Positions 1-8,967 of a stretch of DNA of 64,000 bases are shown piece after piece. This DNA is from Mucilaginibacter sp. SG564 (lineage in GTDB: Bacteria; Bacteroidota; Bacteroidia; Sphingobacteriales; Sphingobacteriaceae), in NCBI RefSeq assembly GCF_013149275.1, contig NZ_JABGNA010000004.1:248001-312000 (forward strand), in the 5' to 3' direction. The number at the start of each line of letters is the position of its first letter. The first letter of the stretch is position 1. A program made the translations under genes and the position numbers. The notes beneath the pieces are model-generated. The model ran no database searches, was not told the DNA's origin, and worked only from the letters and a program-made list of their open reading frames with translations.

Positions 1-324
1 AAAATGGTCGTAGTACATCAACCACACTAAAAAAGCGCCCAAACATGCTCCTAAAAGCTGTGCAGCTATATAAGTTGGCACACTTGCCCAGGCAAATTTA
101 CCGGCAATGGCCAACGCAATGGTAACCGCGGGATTTAAATGCGCCCCGCTATATGGCCCGGCTACAACCACACCTACAAAAACAGCCAGCCCCCAGGCAG
201 TGGTAATAACTATCCAACCGCTATTATTCCCTTTGGTATCATTTAAAACAACGTTGGCAACTACGCCATCGCCTAAAAGTATAAGCAACATGGTGCCCAA
301 CAACTCAGCTATGAATGGTGACAT
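1..324 (-). CDS. glpF: Glycerol uptake facilitator (MIP/aquaporin family), C-terminus cut by window edge
   Basis: This is the N-terminal 108 codons of a MIP-family channel that lets glycerol cross the inner membrane by facilitated diffusion. The start is the ATG at 324-322 and the protein begins MSPFIAELLGTMLLILLGDG, a typical first helix. The first pore signature is visible as SGAHLNPAVT, with the conserved NPA box near residue 65. Two or three hydrophobic helices are complete before the frame leaves the window at position 1. The gene follows glpK by 36 bp on the same strand, so it is almost certainly the last gene of a glpD-glpK-glpF operon. The second NPA box, and the residues that separate aquaglyceroporins from strict water channels, lie outside the window. 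The glycerol assignment therefore rests on operon context. Confidence 0.93.
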   Translation of the reverse strand, partial: MSPFIAELLGTMLLILLGDGVVANVVLNDTKGNNSGWIVITTAWGLAVFVGVVVAGPYSGAHLNPAVTIALAIAGKFAWASVPTYIAAQLLGACLGAFLVWLMYYDHF

Positions 325-360
325 ATTGATATTAAAATTAATGGTGAATAATCAAGTTAA

Positions 361-1866
361 TTAAGCCTCAGGCAGTTCATCGGTCCAGGATTGCGCGGCA
401 TGAATCGCTTTTTTCCAACCCTTGATACCCTTTTTGATCTCAGAAAGATCAGCCTCCGGCGTAAATTCTTTTTCTGATTTCCATAGCTGTTGTATCTCCT
501 CTACGCTCTCCCAATATCCAACCGCTAAACCTGCCAGGTATGCAGCACCCAGGGCTGTCGTTTCAACTACATTTGGCCTGATCACCTTACAATTCAACAG
601 GTTCGATTGAAACTGCATCAGCAGGTCATTCGCTGTAGCGCCACCATCAACCCTTAATTCTTTAATTTCCATCCCACTATCAGCCTCCATCGCTTTGAGT
701 ACGTCCATAGTTTGATAAGCTATAGATTCCAATGCTGCACGGGCAATGTGCGACGCCGTAGTTCCGCGACTCAAACCGACTATAGTTCCGCGCACATCAG
801 GCTTCCAGTAGGGTGCCCCCAAACCAGCAAAGGCTGGTACAAAGTATACGCCCTGTGTATCTTCAACAGCTAAAGCCAGTTTTTCTACATCTGCCGATGT
901 TTTGATGATACCCAATCCATCACGCAGCCATTGCACTACTGCCCCACCGATAAATATGCTGCCCTCAAAAGCGTATTGTATTTTCCCGTTAATTTTCCAG
1001 GCGATGGTGGTTAACAGGTTATTTTTTGATTCGATAAACTGATCGCCGATATTCATCAGCATAAAACAGCCTGTTCCGTAGGTATTTTTAACCATGGCTT
1101 TTTCGATACACATTTGCCCAAAGAGCGCGGCATGCTGATCGCCGGCAATACCCGCGATCGGAACTTTAGAAGCAAAAATAGTGGTTGCTGTTTCGCCGTA
1201 TGTCTCGCTGGATTGTTTCACTTCCGGCAGCATGCTTTTAGGTATATCCAATAAAGCTATCAATTCATCATCCCATTCCTGGGTCTGGATATTGAACAGC
1301 ATGGTACGGCAGGCATTGGTAACATCGGTAATGTGTACATGTCCGCGGGTAAATTTCCATACCAGCCAGCTATCTACGGTACCAAAAGCCAGTTCGCCTT
1401 TCTCTGCTTTGGCACGGGCGCCTTCTACATTGTCCAGTATCCACCTGATCTTTGAGCCGGAAAAATAGGCATCGATTACGAGTCCTGTTTTGGAACGGAT
1501 CATATCTTCGTGACCATCATGTTTTAATTTATCGCAAAAAGCAGCGGTGCGCCGATCCTGCCAAACGATGGCATTGTACACCGGCTCACCTGTATTTCGA
1601 TCCCAAACAATAGTCGTTTCGCGTTGGTTGGTGATGCCAATAGCTTTCAGATTGGTACCGTTTATGCCCATCTTAACGGTGGCTTCTGCTGCTACACTGG
1701 CCTGTGTCGACCAGATCTCGTTCGGGTCATGCTCAACCCAACCCGATTGCGGGAATATCTGTTTAAATTCTTTTTGAGCAACAGATTTAATTTGCCCCTT
1801 GTGATCAAATACTATAGCTCTTGAGCTGGTAGTTCCCTGGTCTAATGCTAAAATGTAATCTTCCAT
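361..1866 (-). CDS. glpK: Glycerol kinase
   Basis: Cytoplasmic ATP-dependent kinase that turns glycerol into sn-glycerol-3-phosphate, trapping what GlpF lets in. At 501 residues it matches the usual family length (about 500). The N-terminal FGGY-family phosphate-binding motif DQGTTSS lies at residues 9-15. The substrate-side segments [11 protein letters not shown] and [14 protein letters not shown], the glycine-rich [10 protein letters not shown], and the C-terminal adenosine motif [15 protein letters not shown] are all present. The start is ATG 1866, directly before [11 protein letters not shown]. The gene lies between glpD and glpF on the same strand. The 132-bp glpD-glpK gap contains a palindromic repeat element, so messenger processing or partial termination there is possible. 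No frameshift or missing motif was seen. Confidence 0.97.
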   Translation of the reverse strand: MEDYILALDQGTTSSRAIVFDHKGQIKSVAQKEFKQIFPQSGWVEHDPNEIWSTQASVAAEATVKMGINGTNLKAIGITNQRETTIVWDRNTGEPVYNAIVWQDRRTAAFCDKLKHDGHEDMIRSKTGLVIDAYFSGSKIRWILDNVEGARAKAEKGELAFGTVDSWLVWKFTRGHVHITDVTNACRTMLFNIQTQEWDDELIALLDIPKSMLPEVKQSSETYGETATTIFASKVPIAGIAGDQHAALFGQMCIEKAMVKNTYGTGCFMLMNIGDQFIESKNNLLTTIAWKINGKIQYAFEGSIFIGGAVVQWLRDGLGIIKTSADVEKLALAVEDTQGVYFVPAFAGLGAPYWKPDVRGTIVGLSRGTTASHIARAALESIAYQTMDVLKAMEADSGMEIKELRVDGGATANDLLMQFQSNLLNCKVIRPNVVETTALGAAYLAGLAVGYWESVEEIQQLWKSEKEFTPEADLSEIKKGIKGWKKAIHAAQSWTDELPEA

Positions 1867-1907
1867 AATTTACGTTTTTCATTGGTTTTATAATTAATAA
1901 TTGATTT

Positions 1908-1990
1908 AGCCTCACTCTGCCCTCTCCATCCCGATAGCTATCGGGAGAGAGGATTTTATTACATGAGGGCTTCGCCGTTTAGGTGAGGCT
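1908..1990. repeat. Palindromic intergenic element between glpD and glpK
   Basis: The outer arms AGCCTCAC (1908-1915) and GTGAGGCT (1983-1990) are exact inverted repeats. Inside them is a perfect 16-bp palindrome, CCCGATAGCTATCGGG (1930-1945), flanked by CCTCTC (1921-1926) and GAGAGG (1947-1952). The whole 83-bp block can fold into nested hairpins. It lies within an operon gap, has no coding potential, and looks like a dispersed REP- or MITE-like unit. It could also act as an mRNA stability or attenuation hairpin between glpD and glpK. Confidence 0.7.
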
Positions 1991-1998
1991 TGATTTAT

Positions 1999-3594
1999 TT
2001 ATACTTTTTTGGCCTGATAAGGCTCCAGCAGGTAGCCGTTGGCTAAAACGGTGAAAGATGCTACCTGCTCCTTCTCCCAGGCGGCGTCTTTATCGAGTTC
2101 TTTAGCTATCAAACTGGCTACAATTGGGGCCATATCAATAGCGGCACGGGCATTCAGGAATAATGATCGAACACGACGAGCCAGGATATCTTCCACATTG
2201 CGGGCCATTTCATGCCTTACCCCCCATACCACTTCGGCCTGTATGTAAGGCATATCCGGGTGCATTTTTTTACCCCATTCGGCATTTTCATTTACCAAGG
2301 CCAGCAGTTGAGCTTCGTCGCTGCCGTACACATATAAATGATCGTTCCTGTCAACATTGAGTTTACTGCCGTGTATCGACAAGTCTTTGGTAACACTTGG
2401 CTTCGGATCCAATTTACCTACCTCAATCGCTTTATCAATGGTATCTTGCCCCATCCTGCGGTAGGTTGTCCATTTACCACCGGTAATAGTGATCAGGCCA
2501 GAATCGGAAACCAATAATTTGTGACTACGGGAGATTTCCTTTGTTTTGGATGAATCGCCATCCGGAGCGGCCAATGGACGTAAACCGGCGAATACGCTGA
2601 GCACATCATGGCGGGTTGGGGCTTTAGACAGATATTTTTCGGCCGTACGGATAATAAAGTCGATCTCTTCTTCCAGGGCTCGTGGTTCCAGGCTATGTTC
2701 ATTCAGCGGAGTATCTGTTGTACCTACTACCAGTTTATCATGCCACGGAACGGCAAAAAGCACCCTACCGTCTTCTGTTTTAGGGATCATGATGGCATCT
2801 TCACCGGGCATAAACGACCGGTCGAGCACCAGGTGTACGCCCTGGCTTGGCCTAACCATGGGCTTTTTGCCGGGTTTATCCATCTGCAGCAGGTCATCAA
2901 CAAATACACCTGTAGCGTTAATAACGGTTTTACATTTAATGGTATAGGTTTGGTCGGTTTCCATATCGGTAGTAATTACCCCCGATATTTTCTGCTGATC
3001 GTTTTTGATCAGGCTAACTACACGGAAATAGTTCAATACGGTAGCTCCCTGCTCAAGCGCGGTTTGCGCCAGATTAACAGCAAGCCGGGAGTCATCAAAC
3101 TGGCCATCGTGATATACAACCCCGCCCCGTAAACCTTTTTGATTGATGGTTGGCAGCTTGCTGATCACTTCTTTTTTGGAGATATGCTTTGCCCGGCCAA
3201 AACCAAGCTTGCCGGCCAGCAGATCATACATGGTTAGGCCGATAGTGTAAAAAGCTCCACCCCACCATTCATAGTTTGGAATAACAAACGACTCGTTTTT
3301 TACCAGGTGCGGTGCATTTTTAAGCAACAGACCACGTTCATACAACGCTTCGCGTACCAGGCCAATATCACCCTGTGCAAGATAGCGCACACCACCATGC
3401 ACCAGTTTAGTACTTCGGCTTGAGGTGCCTTTCGCAAAATCGGCTTGCTCCAATAGCAATGTTTTATAGCCCCTAGCGGCGGCATCAACTGCGGCACCTA
3501 AACCGGTGGCTCCGCCGCCTACTATAACCACATCCCAAATTTTATTAGAGTCTGTTATAGATTGTACAATATCGCTTCTGTTAATTGCAGTCAT
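1999..3594 (-). CDS. glpD: Glycerol-3-phosphate dehydrogenase (FAD-dependent)
   Basis: Membrane-associated flavoenzyme that oxidises sn-glycerol-3-phosphate to dihydroxyacetone phosphate and passes electrons to the quinone pool. The FAD dinucleotide-binding motif VGGGATG lies near residues 25-31 of the 531-residue product. It is followed by the family segments GTSSRSTKLVHGGVRYL and a C-terminal TGGKWTTYRRM block. The frame stays open further upstream to 3657, but the ATG at 3594 (MTAINRSDIVQ) is preferred. A promoter at 3637-3667 would put the transcript start near 3631, inside the longer version, and the extra 21 residues do not resemble the family. It is the first gene of the glpD-glpK-glpF operon. 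No regulator gene is adjacent. Confidence 0.95.
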   Translation of the reverse strand: MTAINRSDIVQSITDSNKIWDVVIVGGGATGLGAAVDAAARGYKTLLLEQADFAKGTSSRSTKLVHGGVRYLAQGDIGLVREALYERGLLLKNAPHLVKNESFVIPNYEWWGGAFYTIGLTMYDLLAGKLGFGRAKHISKKEVISKLPTINQKGLRGGVVYHDGQFDDSRLAVNLAQTALEQGATVLNYFRVVSLIKNDQQKISGVITTDMETDQTYTIKCKTVINATGVFVDDLLQMDKPGKKPMVRPSQGVHLVLDRSFMPGEDAIMIPKTEDGRVLFAVPWHDKLVVGTTDTPLNEHSLEPRALEEEIDFIIRTAEKYLSKAPTRHDVLSVFAGLRPLAAPDGDSSKTKEISRSHKLLVSDSGLITITGGKWTTYRRMGQDTIDKAIEVGKLDPKPSVTKDLSIHGSKLNVDRNDHLYVYGSDEAQLLALVNENAEWGKKMHPDMPYIQAEVVWGVRHEMARNVEDILARRVRSLFLNARAAIDMAPIVASLIAKELDKDAAWEKEQVASFTVLANGYLLEPYQAKKV

Positions 3595-3636
3595 GATCTT
3601 TATCGTTATTTTGTCAATCAGTTTCGATTCACATAT

Positions 3637-3667
3637 CAAAATTATAAATAATAACAATTAGAAACAA
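3637..3667 (-). promoter_or_regulatory. Bacteroidota-type promoter of the glp operon
   Basis: On the minus strand, TTG (3667-3665) is separated by 20 bp from TAATTTTG (3644-3637). This matches the primary sigma-factor consensus TTG-N19-21-TAnnTTTG known for Bacteroidota. The predicted transcript start is near 3631, about 37 nt before the glpD ATG. This element was used to choose the glpD start. Confidence 0.65.
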
Positions 3668-3696
3668 AACAAAACTGATTAATAATTAATTTTTCA

Positions 3697-3780
3697 CGAA
3701 AAGAGAACAAAGAATTCCATTTTCAATAAAATTCGCACCAAAACAACACAAATCGAAACACAATTAAAATAAAACGAAAC
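3697..3780 (-). promoter_or_regulatory. Candidate operator: repeated CGAAAC/CGAAAA boxes upstream of glpD
   Basis: CGAAAC occurs at 3754-3759 and again at 3775-3780, exactly 21 bp (two helical turns) apart. A related CGAAAA lies at 3697-3702. Read on the coding strand these are GTTTCG/TTTTCG boxes. Repeated TTTCG-type boxes are known from operators of DeoR-family repressors, the family of GlpR. The boxes lie just upstream of the glp promoter. The region is AT-rich and A-tracts inflate chance matches, so the assignment is tentative. Confidence 0.3.
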
Positions 3781-3886
3781 AAAAAAAAGAATACACACAT
3801 GAAATTCATTTCATAAAAAAGGAACCGTGCCACAGCTTTCTCTTGGCGCTGAACTAAACTTTAACCCACTACATGTATACAAAAAA

Positions 3887-3983
3887 TGGGTTTACACTTT
3901 TTGCACGAAAAAATACACAATCAATTGATTATCAATAATATAATAACATGTTAACCCTAAATTATGTAAACCATGTAAACCCA
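3887..3983. promoter_or_regulatory. Inverted TGTAAACC half-sites in the glpD/susD gap
   Basis: TGGGTTTACA (3887-3896) is the exact reverse complement of TGTAAACCCA (3974-3983). A third copy of the half-site, TGTAAACC, lies immediately before the latter at 3965-3972. The sites lie in the 521-bp gene-free stretch between the glpD start (3594) and the susD stop. Half-sites of this form resemble those of LacI-type regulators, but no such regulator is in the window. No ORF of note exists in this stretch. Confidence 0.3.
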
Positions 3984-4040
3984 CTTTCAGAATCAATTCT
4001 ACCCAAAAGTATACATCACCTAAACATCTGAATAAAAAAA

Positions 4041-4078
4041 AGAGGCTGTATCATAAAATATGATACAGCCTCTTTTTT
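4041..4078 (-). terminator. Rho-independent terminator after susD
   Basis: Perfect 15-bp arms AGAGGCTGTATCATA (4041-4055) and TATGATACAGCCTCT (4059-4073) enclose a 3-nt loop. The stem is flanked by an A-run on one side and a T-run on the other, so it can terminate in both directions. It lies 38 bp past the susD stop. The core GAGGCTGTATCAT recurs in a second terminator at 34586-34625. Confidence 0.88.
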
Positions 4079-4115
4079 AAACATTGTTTTTTTTATATAA
4101 ACTTTAACTCCTTGA

Positions 4116-5750
4116 TTAAAAGTTGGATTTGTTGACATCCCACCAAACCCTTGTACCACCGTTATCTGGTCCACCAAGTAGTGTAACGGCCTTTTGAACT
4201 TCGGCTCCGTTTTTAGTATACTCATCCCGGGGATAAGCCAATCTGCGGATCTGCGTCTGCGTATCAATTGTTCCGCCACTATTGTTATTTACAACAGTAA
4301 ACAATTTAGGATAGCCGGTACGTCTAAATTCGGTCCACGCCTCCTGACCTTCCGGGAACATGGCCAGCCATTTCTGAGTAATGATCCGCTCCAGTTTTTG
4401 CTCATCGGTAGCACCTGCGTTCCAGGCAATCGTAATATTAGAAACCGCAGTGGCGTTATTAGCCGAATTCACAGGATCTTTATAATCACTTGGTTTACTG
4501 GCAGCATCATTAACATAAGCGGCATTTGAAACACCCCATTGCGCTAATGATGTATTGATACCAGTTTCATAGTTTGTTTTCACATCACCGGCACCTGTCC
4601 AGCCACGCAGTGCAGCTTCTGCTTTCAGAAACCAGGCTTCGGCAGCAGTCATCATTAACATAGGCGATCCTGATGCAACAACGGTATTTGGATTTAAAGT
4701 AGAAAAACTATTATAACCCGGTTTTGCTGTAACAGCCGATCCAATACGGATACCTATATACTGCCCGGCATAGCTTGCCGGCAGCGAGCCTGACACTTTA
4801 GGATCTGTAACTACGGGACTTAAATACTTAGCCAATCGTGGATCTTTATAACCTACCAGGTATGATTGTAATGAAGCTCCCGCCGCGATATCAGTCCAGC
4901 CGGTGGTGATTACATTAAGAGGGTTGTGGTACCCCGAGCCAGAAATACCTGCGTTATCATCGCTGGTAGTCATTAACCCTCCGGGAGCTATTAGTGCTTT
5001 TTCTCCCTGAGCCCTGGCTGTTACAAGATCTACCTTGGTAAGATGCATTGCTAAACGCAATCTTAATGAGTTGGCAAATTTGAGCCATTTGGTATAATCG
5101 CCACCAAAAACCCTGTCATAGGTTGCAAATGGCGTTTTACCCGGATTAGCAGCTATAAAAGTATTTAAATTAGCCGTAGCGGTGTCCAGTTCCATAAAAA
5201 AGCGATTATAAACACTTTGCTGACTATCATAAGGCGTAGTCAATATGGAAGTTGCGGCCTTACTATAGGAGATTGGTCCAAATTTATCGGTTACCCGATC
5301 CATAATCTCCACCTTTAAAATCAAAGCTATTGCCCAGAAATCGGGGAGATTCGCCTTTGCCCCTGTTTTGGCAATGCCATTTATTGCAAATAATGACGTA
5401 GTGTAAGAGTCAATAAAAATCTGCTGGTTCCAGCCATCAACCAAACTATAGTTCAGGTTGTTAATATTTCCCCTGAATGGATTCGGCGACATCATATAAC
5501 CCGCATAACAGTCAGCATTCAGGTTCTGATCAAGCTGATAACCTCCCTCTTCATTAAAAACAGAGTATTGCAACCCGGGAAATATTAAACCAGATGAAAA
5601 TTTGGATACACCAGTATTATCTGTATTATACTTTTCGAAATTCTTTTTACAACTGGTAAAAGTAAGTATTACCATTGCAAACAGCCCGACTATCCCATAG
5701 TTAAAGCCTGAGCGTGCAATTAATTTATAATGTGTTTTCATTACTTTCAT
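4116..5750 (-). CDS. SusD/RagB-type glycan-binding outer membrane lipoprotein
   Basis: Surface lipoprotein that caps the partner SusC channel and captures oligosaccharide before TonB-driven import. The chosen ATG at 5750 lies 16 bp past the susC stop and gives 544 residues; an ATG at 5741 is equally possible. The N-terminus has a hydrophobic segment ending in the lipobox FTSC followed by KK. It then continues FEKYNTDNTGVSK, a start typical of the SusD-like group PF12741. The C-terminal part has WNAGATDEQKLERIITQKWLAMFPEG and WTEFRRTGYP, the characteristic SusD TPR-like end. It follows susC directly on the same strand and ends at a strong terminator. Substrate cannot be read from the sequence; nearby GH20 and GH123 genes suggest N-acetylhexosamine glycans. 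Confidence 0.94.
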   Translation of the reverse strand: MKVMKTHYKLIARSGFNYGIVGLFAMVILTFTSCKKNFEKYNTDNTGVSKFSSGLIFPGLQYSVFNEEGGYQLDQNLNADCYAGYMMSPNPFRGNINNLNYSLVDGWNQQIFIDSYTTSLFAINGIAKTGAKANLPDFWAIALILKVEIMDRVTDKFGPISYSKAATSILTTPYDSQQSVYNRFFMELDTATANLNTFIAANPGKTPFATYDRVFGGDYTKWLKFANSLRLRLAMHLTKVDLVTARAQGEKALIAPGGLMTTSDDNAGISGSGYHNPLNVITTGWTDIAAGASLQSYLVGYKDPRLAKYLSPVVTDPKVSGSLPASYAGQYIGIRIGSAVTAKPGYNSFSTLNPNTVVASGSPMLMMTAAEAWFLKAEAALRGWTGAGDVKTNYETGINTSLAQWGVSNAAYVNDAASKPSDYKDPVNSANNATAVSNITIAWNAGATDEQKLERIITQKWLAMFPEGQEAWTEFRRTGYPKLFTVVNNNSGGTIDTQTQIRRLAYPRDEYTKNGAEVQKAVTLLGGPDNGGTRVWWDVNKSNF

Positions 5751-5766
5751 TTTTAAATTGAATATT

Positions 5767-8700
5767 TTATAAAGTAACATTCAGGTTAAAACCAATATTA
5801 CGTGTTGCCGGCTGGTTAAAGGTATCCACACCAGAAAGGCTATTACCTGTAGACATGGTAACCTCCGGATCATAGGGCGCTTTTTTGTGGAAGTACAATA
5901 TATTCCTGCCCGTTAACGCAAGTCTTAAACTTTTAAATACACTACCGGTAAGCGGCAAGGTATAACCTATTGAAGCTTCACGCAAACGTACCACGGTAGC
6001 ACTGTATATGTATTGACTTGAGATACCATCACGGCCACCAATTGTAGTGTACCACAATTTCGGATCAACACTGCTTACTGCTTTACCTGTTGGATCAACA
6101 CCATTAATTGGCACGCTGCCTGCATTACGCGCATCACCTGTTACTTTCGAAACACCATACTTATCCATTACAGCCTGTGTCAATGACAATACTTGCCCGC
6201 CAAATTTGCCATCAACTAGGAAACTCAAAGTGAATTTTTTATAGTTGAAAGTATTGTTCCATCCTAATTGAAATTTAGGATTTGGATTGCCGATATAATT
6301 AAACCCATCTTCTGTTATTGGCTTTCCATCGGTGCCAACCATAATACGGCCCTGCGCGTCGTGCTTTAAAGTAACACCATAAATATCGCCATATGAGCCC
6401 CCTTTGGCCAATATAGACTCATAGGAGTTATTGGCACTTGTGGTTAGGATAAACTGATCGATACCATCTTTTGAATCAACATCAATCACTTTATTATTAA
6501 AGGTAGATCCATTGAAGGCAGTATTCCAGGTAAAGGAACTGTTTTTGATTATATCATAAGCCACCATAAACTCAACACCCGAGTTTTGAATATTACCAGC
6601 GTTAACATAACCCAATGAATAAGTAGTTACCCTGGAGGGTGAGATACTAAAAAATTGATTTCTTGTATTGGATTTGTAATAAGTAAAATTAACCGTTAAG
6701 GCATCCTCAAAAAAGCGCGAATCAAAGCCCAATTCAAACGATTTTGTGCGTTCGGGTTTCAACTCCGGAAAAGGAGCCACAGAATTCAGAATTACACCAC
6801 CTGGGCTGATATGTGTTAACGGATTAGTTACATATGGAGGTACAGTATTACCAACTTCTGCATAGGTACCCCTGATTTTGGCGTAAGAAATAGCTTTAGG
6901 CAATTCAAACATTTGGTTTAAGATAAACGATAAACCTGCCGAGGGATAAAAATATGAGCTATTAGGCGTAAATGCCAGGTTTGATGACCAGTCGTTTCTG
7001 CCGGTAAGCGTTAAAAAAGCCCAGTTTTTATAAGATATATTAGCGTTAGCAAATAGCGATTGTATTTGATTATGATTTGCCTGAAGCGTATTAACAGGCG
7101 GGGCTCCTTCAGCAGAGGTAAGGTTTTCTGGTAAAAACACATTCGGTATTAAAAGCCCCGGATCATTATATGTATTTAACGAATTGGGCCCTATAATTGT
7201 GCCGGATGTTCTGGAATCGGTGATACTTGCACCCAAAATACCATCAACCTTAAAATCAGATTTACCAGGCACAGTAAAAGTTAACAATGCATCGCCATAT
7301 TTTTGCTCAGTAGTTTGATTGGTTAACAAAAACTGCCCGTTTGCCTTTGCATAAACAGGATTAGTACCTGCATACAGATCCTGTTCATAAACATCATTAA
7401 AACGATCAAGATTTCCTCTAACCTGCAGGCTCAACCATTTGGTGAAATCATATTTAACACTACCGTTTATCAGGATGCGGTTACGCTGTGCCGTATTTGG
7501 ATCCCTTTGGGTTGTCCACCACGGATTTTGCTGGATATCTTCATTAAAAGGCCAGTTTTGGGTTGGCGCACCATTACCCACATTTGCTACCGGCGGCAAT
7601 TCAAATTGATTTTTATAGGGAAGGATGTCGCGCCCGCGCGGGAATAGATACAAGCCGGTTAAAGGATTTAAATACAAACCCAGACCTGGTGAATTGTTTA
7701 TTTTCTGGTCAACGTAGGTAATATTTCCGTCAACAGTTAATTTATTATCTAAAAAGTGACCAGTTTCGCGGAAGTTAAGGTTGTTACGAACCAGCTTATT
7801 CCCCGGCTCAACACCTCGGGCGGTTGTATTTGCATACGAAAAGTAAGTTTGCGCTATTTCGGAACCACCAGAAAGATTTATGGAATTAGTAAAATTAGTA
7901 CCGTTCTGATAAAACTCTGAAAGATTATCATGACCACCTGATATTTTTGCACCCCAGCTATCAGCGCCCCCGGGAGTTTGTCCGTATGAGTTTTGAAAGT
8001 CTGGCTTATAAGCAATATGATCAACCGAGGCCGACGAAGTGAAGCTAATAGATGTTTTTCCGGCCTTACCTTTTTTGGTGGTGATCAGAATAACACCATT
8101 TTGTGCCTGGCTACCGTATAATGCAGAAGCAGAAGCTCCTTTTAATATGGTAATATTTTCGATATCATCTGGATTCAGGTTTGATATACCATCGCCGCCG
8201 TCCTGATTGGTAGACGCCGCTGATGCCATACCGCCTTGTCCAATACTGGTTCCAAAAGTATTATTGGGTTGTCCATTCGCGTTGGAACCATTGGAGATAG
8301 GTATACCATCAATTACATATAAAGGCTGGTTATTACCCGCGGCCGATTTATTACCACGTAAAATAACCTTAGCCGAACCACCTACACCAGAAGCACTTGG
8401 AGAAATGGTAACGCCCGAAATTTTACCATTCAGGGAGTTCATCAGGTTATCACTTTTTACCCGGGTAAGTTCGCTGCCGCCAATTTGTTGCGATGCGTAA
8501 GTAATTGATTTTTCGGATTTTTTGATACCTAAAGCCGTTACCACAACTTCGCCCAGTGTTTTGGAATCTTCAGCGAGTACGATATTGAGAACTACTCCCG
8601 GGCCTGCTACGGTTACTTCTTTTTTTGCGTAGCCTATATAACTGATAACTAATATTTCGCCTGTGCTGGCTTGAACGGTAAATGCACCGTTTACATCGGT

Positions 8701-8922
8701 TTGGGTACCGCGATTGGTTCCTTTTACCTGTACATTAACGCCTATAAGCGGTTGTCCGCTGGCGTCTTTCACGGTTCCTTTAATAGCGTCGATCGCGTTT
8801 AAGGCTCCGGTATTATTTTTAACAATATGCAGATAATCTGCTGCCCTAACACCTGCCATTGAGCGGGTGTTGACTCCAATAGCCAAGCAAGGCATTATTA
8901 ATGCGAGTAATGTTTTTTTCAT
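5767..8922 (-). CDS. SusC/RagA-type TonB-dependent outer membrane transporter
   Basis: Large 1051-residue outer membrane channel that imports oligosaccharides with energy from TonB-ExbBD. In order it shows a signal peptide (about residues 1-25) and a carboxypeptidase-like regulatory domain (IKGTVKDASGQPLIGVNVQVKGTNRGT, about 45-125). A plug domain follows, with LYVIDGIPIS and ILKGASASALYGSQAQNGVILITTKKG. The long beta-barrel ends in the aromatic-poor but typical FNLNVTL. Length and order are standard for SusC. No N-terminal STN domain is present, so signalling through a FecR/sigma pair is unlikely; this agrees with the ROK regulator encoded 45 bp upstream. The adjacent susD completes the transport unit. 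Confidence 0.96.
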   Translation of the reverse strand: MKKTLLALIMPCLAIGVNTRSMAGVRAADYLHIVKNNTGALNAIDAIKGTVKDASGQPLIGVNVQVKGTNRGTQTDVNGAFTVQASTGEILVISYIGYAKKEVTVAGPGVVLNIVLAEDSKTLGEVVVTALGIKKSEKSITYASQQIGGSELTRVKSDNLMNSLNGKISGVTISPSASGVGGSAKVILRGNKSAAGNNQPLYVIDGIPISNGSNANGQPNNTFGTSIGQGGMASAASTNQDGGDGISNLNPDDIENITILKGASASALYGSQAQNGVILITTKKGKAGKTSISFTSSASVDHIAYKPDFQNSYGQTPGGADSWGAKISGGHDNLSEFYQNGTNFTNSINLSGGSEIAQTYFSYANTTARGVEPGNKLVRNNLNFRETGHFLDNKLTVDGNITYVDQKINNSPGLGLYLNPLTGLYLFPRGRDILPYKNQFELPPVANVGNGAPTQNWPFNEDIQQNPWWTTQRDPNTAQRNRILINGSVKYDFTKWLSLQVRGNLDRFNDVYEQDLYAGTNPVYAKANGQFLLTNQTTEQKYGDALLTFTVPGKSDFKVDGILGASITDSRTSGTIIGPNSLNTYNDPGLLIPNVFLPENLTSAEGAPPVNTLQANHNQIQSLFANANISYKNWAFLTLTGRNDWSSNLAFTPNSSYFYPSAGLSFILNQMFELPKAISYAKIRGTYAEVGNTVPPYVTNPLTHISPGGVILNSVAPFPELKPERTKSFELGFDSRFFEDALTVNFTYYKSNTRNQFFSISPSRVTTYSLGYVNAGNIQNSGVEFMVAYDIIKNSSFTWNTAFNGSTFNNKVIDVDSKDGIDQFILTTSANNSYESILAKGGSYGDIYGVTLKHDAQGRIMVGTDGKPITEDGFNYIGNPNPKFQLGWNNTFNYKKFTLSFLVDGKFGGQVLSLTQAVMDKYGVSKVTGDARNAGSVPINGVDPTGKAVSSVDPKLWYTTIGGRDGISSQYIYSATVVRLREASIGYTLPLTGSVFKSLRLALTGRNILYFHKKAPYDPEVTMSTGNSLSGVDTFNQPATRNIGFNLNVTL

Positions 8923-8967
8923 GATTAAGCGGTTATAGTAATTTTGAATTTTTGGGGTTGTTTTTTC

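Noticed and set aside
3595..3657. Longer N-terminus for GlpD
   Set aside because: The extra 21 residues precede the family start and the predicted promoter falls inside them.
4016..4279. 87-codon minus-strand frame
   Set aside because: It covers the susD terminator and overlaps the susD end in another frame.
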